DNA from: Phycisphaerae bacterium
Lineage (GTDB): Bacteria; Planctomycetota; Phycisphaerae; UBA1845; Fen-1342
DNA: 64,000 nt
NCBI GenBank assembly: GCA_022072445.1
Contig: JAJVHV010000034.1
Location: 1 to 64,000 of the forward strand
Direction: 5' to 3'
Below the pieces are notes generated by a model. That model saw nothing but the letters and a program-made list of their open reading frames with translations, had not been told where the DNA came from and did not search any database. This document shows, one piece after another, positions 61,038 to 64,000 of the stretch; the first letter of the stretch is position 1; each line of letters opens with the position of its first letter. The position numbers and the translations under genes are program-made.

Positions 61038-61490
61038 TCAGTTGCGCGGCTCGTCGCGGAGCTTGAGCATCCAGACCTCGTTGCCCGAGGGGCTGTAGTA
61101 GACCTTGGTCATGTAAGAGTGAATCAGCATGATTCCGCGGCCGTTGGGGCGTTCGATGTTCTCGGCGGCGGTGGGGTCAGGGACGGTGTCGGGGTGAAAG
61201 CCGCAGCCCTCGTCGCGCACCATGATGATGACGCGCTGCGGGGCGATGTGATAGCGGACGGTGATCCGCTTGGTCGGATCGCACTTGTTGCCGTGCTTGA
61301 CGGCGTTGGTCATGGCCTCTTCGAGCGCCAACTTGACGGCGAAGACGGTGTCCTCGCTGTAGCCGTGGCGGTTGAGCTCGGCCAGGATGGTGTCTTCCGG
61401 CAGCTTGGCGGAGCGGAGGTCGTTGCGGACGACCATCTCGCACAGGCCGTTCAGATCGAGGTCGAAGCCGTCCGGAATCTGACTGGACAT
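61038..61490 (-). CDS. RsbW-like anti-sigma factor ATPase (GHKL)
   Basis: The 150-residue product has the HATPase fold of anti-sigma serine kinases: N box LALEEAMTNAVKHGN (residues about 54-68), G1 VRDEGCGFHPDTVPDP, and RPNGRGIMLIHSYMTKV. Such kinases bind a sigma factor and phosphorylate STAS antagonists. The STAS gene lies upstream with a 23-base gap on the same strand, forming a partner-switching pair. A matching phosphatase is at 34305-35282, and no sigma gene is adjacent. Confidence 0.9.
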   Translation of the reverse strand: MSSQIPDGFDLDLNGLCEMVVRNDLRSAKLPEDTILAELNRHGYSEDTVFAVKLALEEAMTNAVKHGNKCDPTKRITVRYHIAPQRVIIMVRDEGCGFHPDTVPDPTAAENIERPNGRGIMLIHSYMTKVYYSPSGNEVWMLKLRDEPRN

Positions 61491-61513
61491 TCTGTCGCCG
61501 CCGCGGAACGCGC

Positions 61514-61870
61514 CTAGAACCCGGCGAGCGCCTGCTCAGCGCTGTCGTGAATCTCGAAGACCTTGTTCAGCTTGGTGATCTTGAAGACTTCGAAAATCTG
61601 GCGGTTGATGTCGGAGAGTTTCAGCGAGCCCTTGCGCTCCTTGATCTTCTTGTTGAGCGTGATGAGCATGCCGAGGGCCGCGGAGGAAAGGTGATCGACG
61701 TTCTTGAAATTCAGCAGCAGCTTGATGCCGGCTTCGGTCTCCACCAGCCGGTCGAGCTCTTCGCCGATCTCCTGGATCGAGAGCTCCTCAAGGATTTTGC
61801 GATCGGCGAACTCGACCACCGACACGCCATCCGCCCGACGGACCTTCAGATGCGATGACGGCTGCTCCAT
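61514..61870 (-). CDS. STAS-domain anti-anti-sigma factor
   Basis: The 118-residue product is a single STAS domain: VSVVEFADRKILEELSIQEIGEELDRLVE, then LLLNFKNVDHLSSAALGMLITLNKKIKERKGSLKLSDINRQIFEVFKITKLNKVFEI. The phosphoacceptor Ser lies in VDHLSSAALG. When dephosphorylated it would capture the RsbW-like kinase encoded downstream. ATG at 61870 is the family-consistent start; the frame upstream is not. Confidence 0.9.
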   Translation of the reverse strand: MEQPSSHLKVRRADGVSVVEFADRKILEELSIQEIGEELDRLVETEAGIKLLLNFKNVDHLSSAALGMLITLNKKIKERKGSLKLSDINRQIFEVFKITKLNKVFEIHDSAEQALAGF

Positions 61871-62142
61871 GAGGCATGATTCCTTAGAGGCGCACTCTCT
61901 CGGTGCCGGTGTAGTTTGCGCTACCGGACGCGTGACATCGTTAACGCGCGCGATTGTCGGCCGTTGCGCCAAACGTGTCAAGTCAGCTTGTCGCACCGGC
62001 GTCTCTCCATGGCAGGCCGCGGCCGGTCCGCGCCGCGCTTGTATTGAAATCGGCGATTGGATAACGTTGGGTGAGGAACGTCCGGATGCGGCGGGCCGGC
62101 CGGCACGCGGACGCGGCACACCACTGTTATCAGGAGCATGAC

Positions 62143-63384
62143 ATGCACCGCAACGGACGAACGGCGCTCGTCGCCGCGCTCATCTCGCAGGTTTCTTTCG
62201 GACTGGCGCAATCGACCCTGGAGTCTCCGGTCGGCGAATGGGTCCCCTACGATCTCGATACCGGGACGCTCGTGAACACCGACACGCAGCCCCGGCTGCT
62301 CTTCGCCAGCGATGTCATGCTGGAAGGGTCGGCGTGGATCCGCCTGTATTTCTCGGACGTCACGCTCGGACCCGGCAGCTTCCTGCGGGCAACCTCGCTG
62401 CTGGACGGCTCGTCGCAGGAGCTGGACGCCGACGGCGTGGCGATGTGGAGCGATTCGACGGCGTACTTCAACGGCGCATGCGTGCGGCTGGAGGTGGTGG
62501 CCGGTCCGGAAACGAGCAACCGGCTACTGATCACACAGGTCGCGGCGGAAGCGGCGCGTGGCGAAGTCGCCGATCCGTGCGGGATCTGCGGCGCCGACGA
62601 CCGTGTCGCCGCGAATCAGGACTGGGCGGGACGTCTGCTGCCGATCGGCTGCACCGGGTCGATCTACACGCCCGATAGCTGCATCGTCACGGCGGGGCAT
62701 TGCAGCACCTCGGGGCTGGTGCTGCAATTCCGCGTGCCGGCGTCGCTGAGCAACTGCAACACGGTCAACCCGCCGGTGGAAGATCAGTTCCCGATCGTGG
62801 CGCGGCAGGGTGTGAATGGCGGCGTGGGGAACGACTGGGCGGTGATGACGACCGGGACCAATAACCTGGGGCAGAAGGCGTTCCAGCGGTATGGTCAGTT
62901 ACGTCCGATCACGAACATTCCGGCGAGCGTGGGCAACACGGCGACGGTGACGGGCTTCGGCGTCGACAGCGAGTGCACGAAGTCGCAAACGCAGCAGACC
63001 AACAGCGGTCCGATCACGCTGCGGTCGGCTTCGCACTACGAGTACACGATCGACGTGCGGGGCGGCAACTCGGGCTCGGCGCTGATCTTCAACAATCAGA
63101 TCGTCGGCATCGTGACGCACTGCTCGACGAATTGTCCCAACTACGCAACGCGCGCCGACCTGGCGGCGTTCGTCGCCGGCCGGGCAAACACCTGTCCGAC
63201 GCCGTGCAACCCGTGCGACGTGAACTGCGACGGCGAAGTGAACGGGTTTGACATTGGGCCGATGGTGACGCTGCTCGACAGCGGCGGGACGCGCTGCTCG
63301 ACGTGCGCCGGCGACGCGAACGGGGACGGGTTCGTGAACGGTTTCGACGTTGACGACTTCGTCGCGTGCCTGACGGGCGGATGA
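62143..63384 (+). CDS. Trypsin-like serine protease with dockerin-like tail
   Basis: The 413-residue product has a signal peptide (TALVAALISQVSFGLA) and a beta-rich N-terminal region (about residues 25-145, with RLYFSDVTLGPGSFLRATSLLDG). A trypsin-fold domain follows: catalytic His in VTAGHCST, Asp in GNDWAVMTTG, Ser in GGNSGSALIF. It ends in the Cys-rich tail CNPCDVNCDGEVNGFDI ... CAGDANGDGFVNGFDVDDF. It is probably exported. CAGGAG precedes the ATG. The next gene is a close paralogue, 47 bases downstream. Confidence 0.88.
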   Translation: MHRNGRTALVAALISQVSFGLAQSTLESPVGEWVPYDLDTGTLVNTDTQPRLLFASDVMLEGSAWIRLYFSDVTLGPGSFLRATSLLDGSSQELDADGVAMWSDSTAYFNGACVRLEVVAGPETSNRLLITQVAAEAARGEVADPCGICGADDRVAANQDWAGRLLPIGCTGSIYTPDSCIVTAGHCSTSGLVLQFRVPASLSNCNTVNPPVEDQFPIVARQGVNGGVGNDWAVMTTGTNNLGQKAFQRYGQLRPITNIPASVGNTATVTGFGVDSECTKSQTQQTNSGPITLRSASHYEYTIDVRGGNSGSALIFNNQIVGIVTHCSTNCPNYATRADLAAFVAGRANTCPTPCNPCDVNCDGEVNGFDIGPMVTLLDSGGTRCSTCAGDANGDGFVNGFDVDDFVACLTGG

Positions 63385-63431
63385 CGCGCGGGCGTTTGCG
63401 TCGGCGTGAGGCGCGAGGAAAGGAGCCATCG

Positions 63432-64000
63432 ATGAGCACGATGCGATCGCTAACCGGCCTGGCGGCCGGACTGCTGGCGCTTTCGACCGGAGCGCGGGCG
63501 ACGGCGCAGGCGCAACTCGATGCGCCCGTCGGACAGTACGTGTCATGGGAGCTGGACAGCGGCGCGCTCGACAATGCGTCGGGCGAGCCGCTGCTGCTTT
63601 TCTCGACTCAGGTGCAGGTGGAGGAAGCGGCGTGGATGCGGCTCTATTTTGCCGAGGTGACGCTGCGCGGCGCCAGTTTCGTGCGCGTCACGTCGCTGCT
63701 GGATGGGGCGACGCAGGAGCTTGACGCCGCCGCAATCGGGGCCTGGGGCAACACGACCGCGTATTTCAACGGCGCCGCCGTCACGCTCGAACTGATCGCC
63801 GGGCCGCGTACCGCTGGCAACCGCGTCGCGCTCGATCGCGTCGCGGTCGAGTTTTCGCTCGCCGGTTCGATCGCCGAGGCCTGCGGCATCTGCGGCGGCG
63901 ACGATCGCGTGTCGTCGAATGAGGACTGGTCGGGGCGCTTGATGCCGGTGGGCTGCACGGCGAGCGTCTACACGGTCGACAGTTGCATCGTGACGGCCGG
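63432..64000 (+). CDS. Paralogous trypsin-like protease (cut by window edge)
   Basis: The first 189 codons are present and end in the catalytic-His region (CIVTAG, with GHC expected just beyond the edge). The signal peptide (LTGLAAGLLALSTGARATAQA) and the N-terminal beta-rich domain align with the preceding gene: RLYFAEVTLRGASFVRVTSLLDGATQELDA against RLYFSDVTLGPGSFLRATSLLDGSSQELDA. The shared CGICGGDDRVSSNEDWSGRLMPVGCTASVYT follows. It is a tandem duplicate. AGGAGCC lies before the ATG at 63432. Confidence 0.88.
   Translation, partial: MSTMRSLTGLAAGLLALSTGARATAQAQLDAPVGQYVSWELDSGALDNASGEPLLLFSTQVQVEEAAWMRLYFAEVTLRGASFVRVTSLLDGATQELDAAAIGAWGNTTAYFNGAAVTLELIAGPRTAGNRVALDRVAVEFSLAGSIAEACGICGGDDRVSSNEDWSGRLMPVGCTASVYTVDSCIVTA

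Overview
The window is roughly two-thirds G+C, gene dense on both strands, and looks like a chromosomal segment of a planctomycete, most likely near the Phycisphaerae. The clues are three exported proteins that end in the same cysteine-rich dockerin-like tail (NCDG-x-VNGFDID repeats), a DUF1570 peptidase, an HDOD/histidine-kinase hybrid, partner-switching proteins (SpoIIE-type phosphatase, STAS, RsbW-like kinase), and many dispersed palindromic repeats. The taxonomic call is inference from gene content. No tRNA, rRNA, CRISPR array or phage block was recognised.

Layout. 1-6.8 kb: end of a ROK-type protein, GTPase der, an AbgT-type transporter, a TIM-barrel isomerase, a large exported protein and an ASCH-domain protein. 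6.9-8.1 kb: rpsL-rpsG with a promoter and a good terminator. 8.2-18.8 kb: MATE exporter, multi-spanning GT-C-like membrane protein, AAA/DUF4143 ATPase, aminotransferase, apbE overlapping an orphan Mla-type ABC ATPase, a DUF4268 protein, and a membrane-anchored peroxiredoxin-like gene whose catalytic Cys codon is TGA. 19-28 kb: beta-propeller protein, purH interrupted in frame by a REP-flanked RAYT transposase, alpha/beta hydrolase, glycosyltransferase, TPR lipoprotein and small lipoprotein. 28.4-35.3 kb: signalling cluster (HTH-receiver, HDOD-histidine kinase, degenerate receiver), mnmG and a SpoIIE-type phosphatase. 35.5-48.9 kb: WD40-dockerin and ankyrin proteins, mfd, a DUF190/crcB fluoride pair, LysM lipoprotein, recG, DUF1643, fRMsr, FHA and hemW. 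49-57.6 kb: exported GH36-type glycosidase with DinB, infA, sppA, an O-methyltransferase, rsfS and a large palindromic repeat array. 57.6-64 kb: DUF1570 peptidase, iscX, a dockerin-tailed exported protein, Tat-exported RidA, an RsbW/STAS pair and two tandem trypsin-like proteases, the second cut by the window edge.

How they work together. Housekeeping functions (translation, repair by Mfd and RecG, tRNA modification, purine synthesis) sit among exported and signalling proteins. The partner-switching parts lie in two places about 26 kb apart. The two most notable signals are the probable selenoprotein (in-frame TGA at the redox Cys with a hairpin at the right distance) and the purH reading frame that stays open through a complete REP-RAYT insertion. 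Repeat-derived DNA in coding frames recurs: twice in purH and probably once in mnmG.
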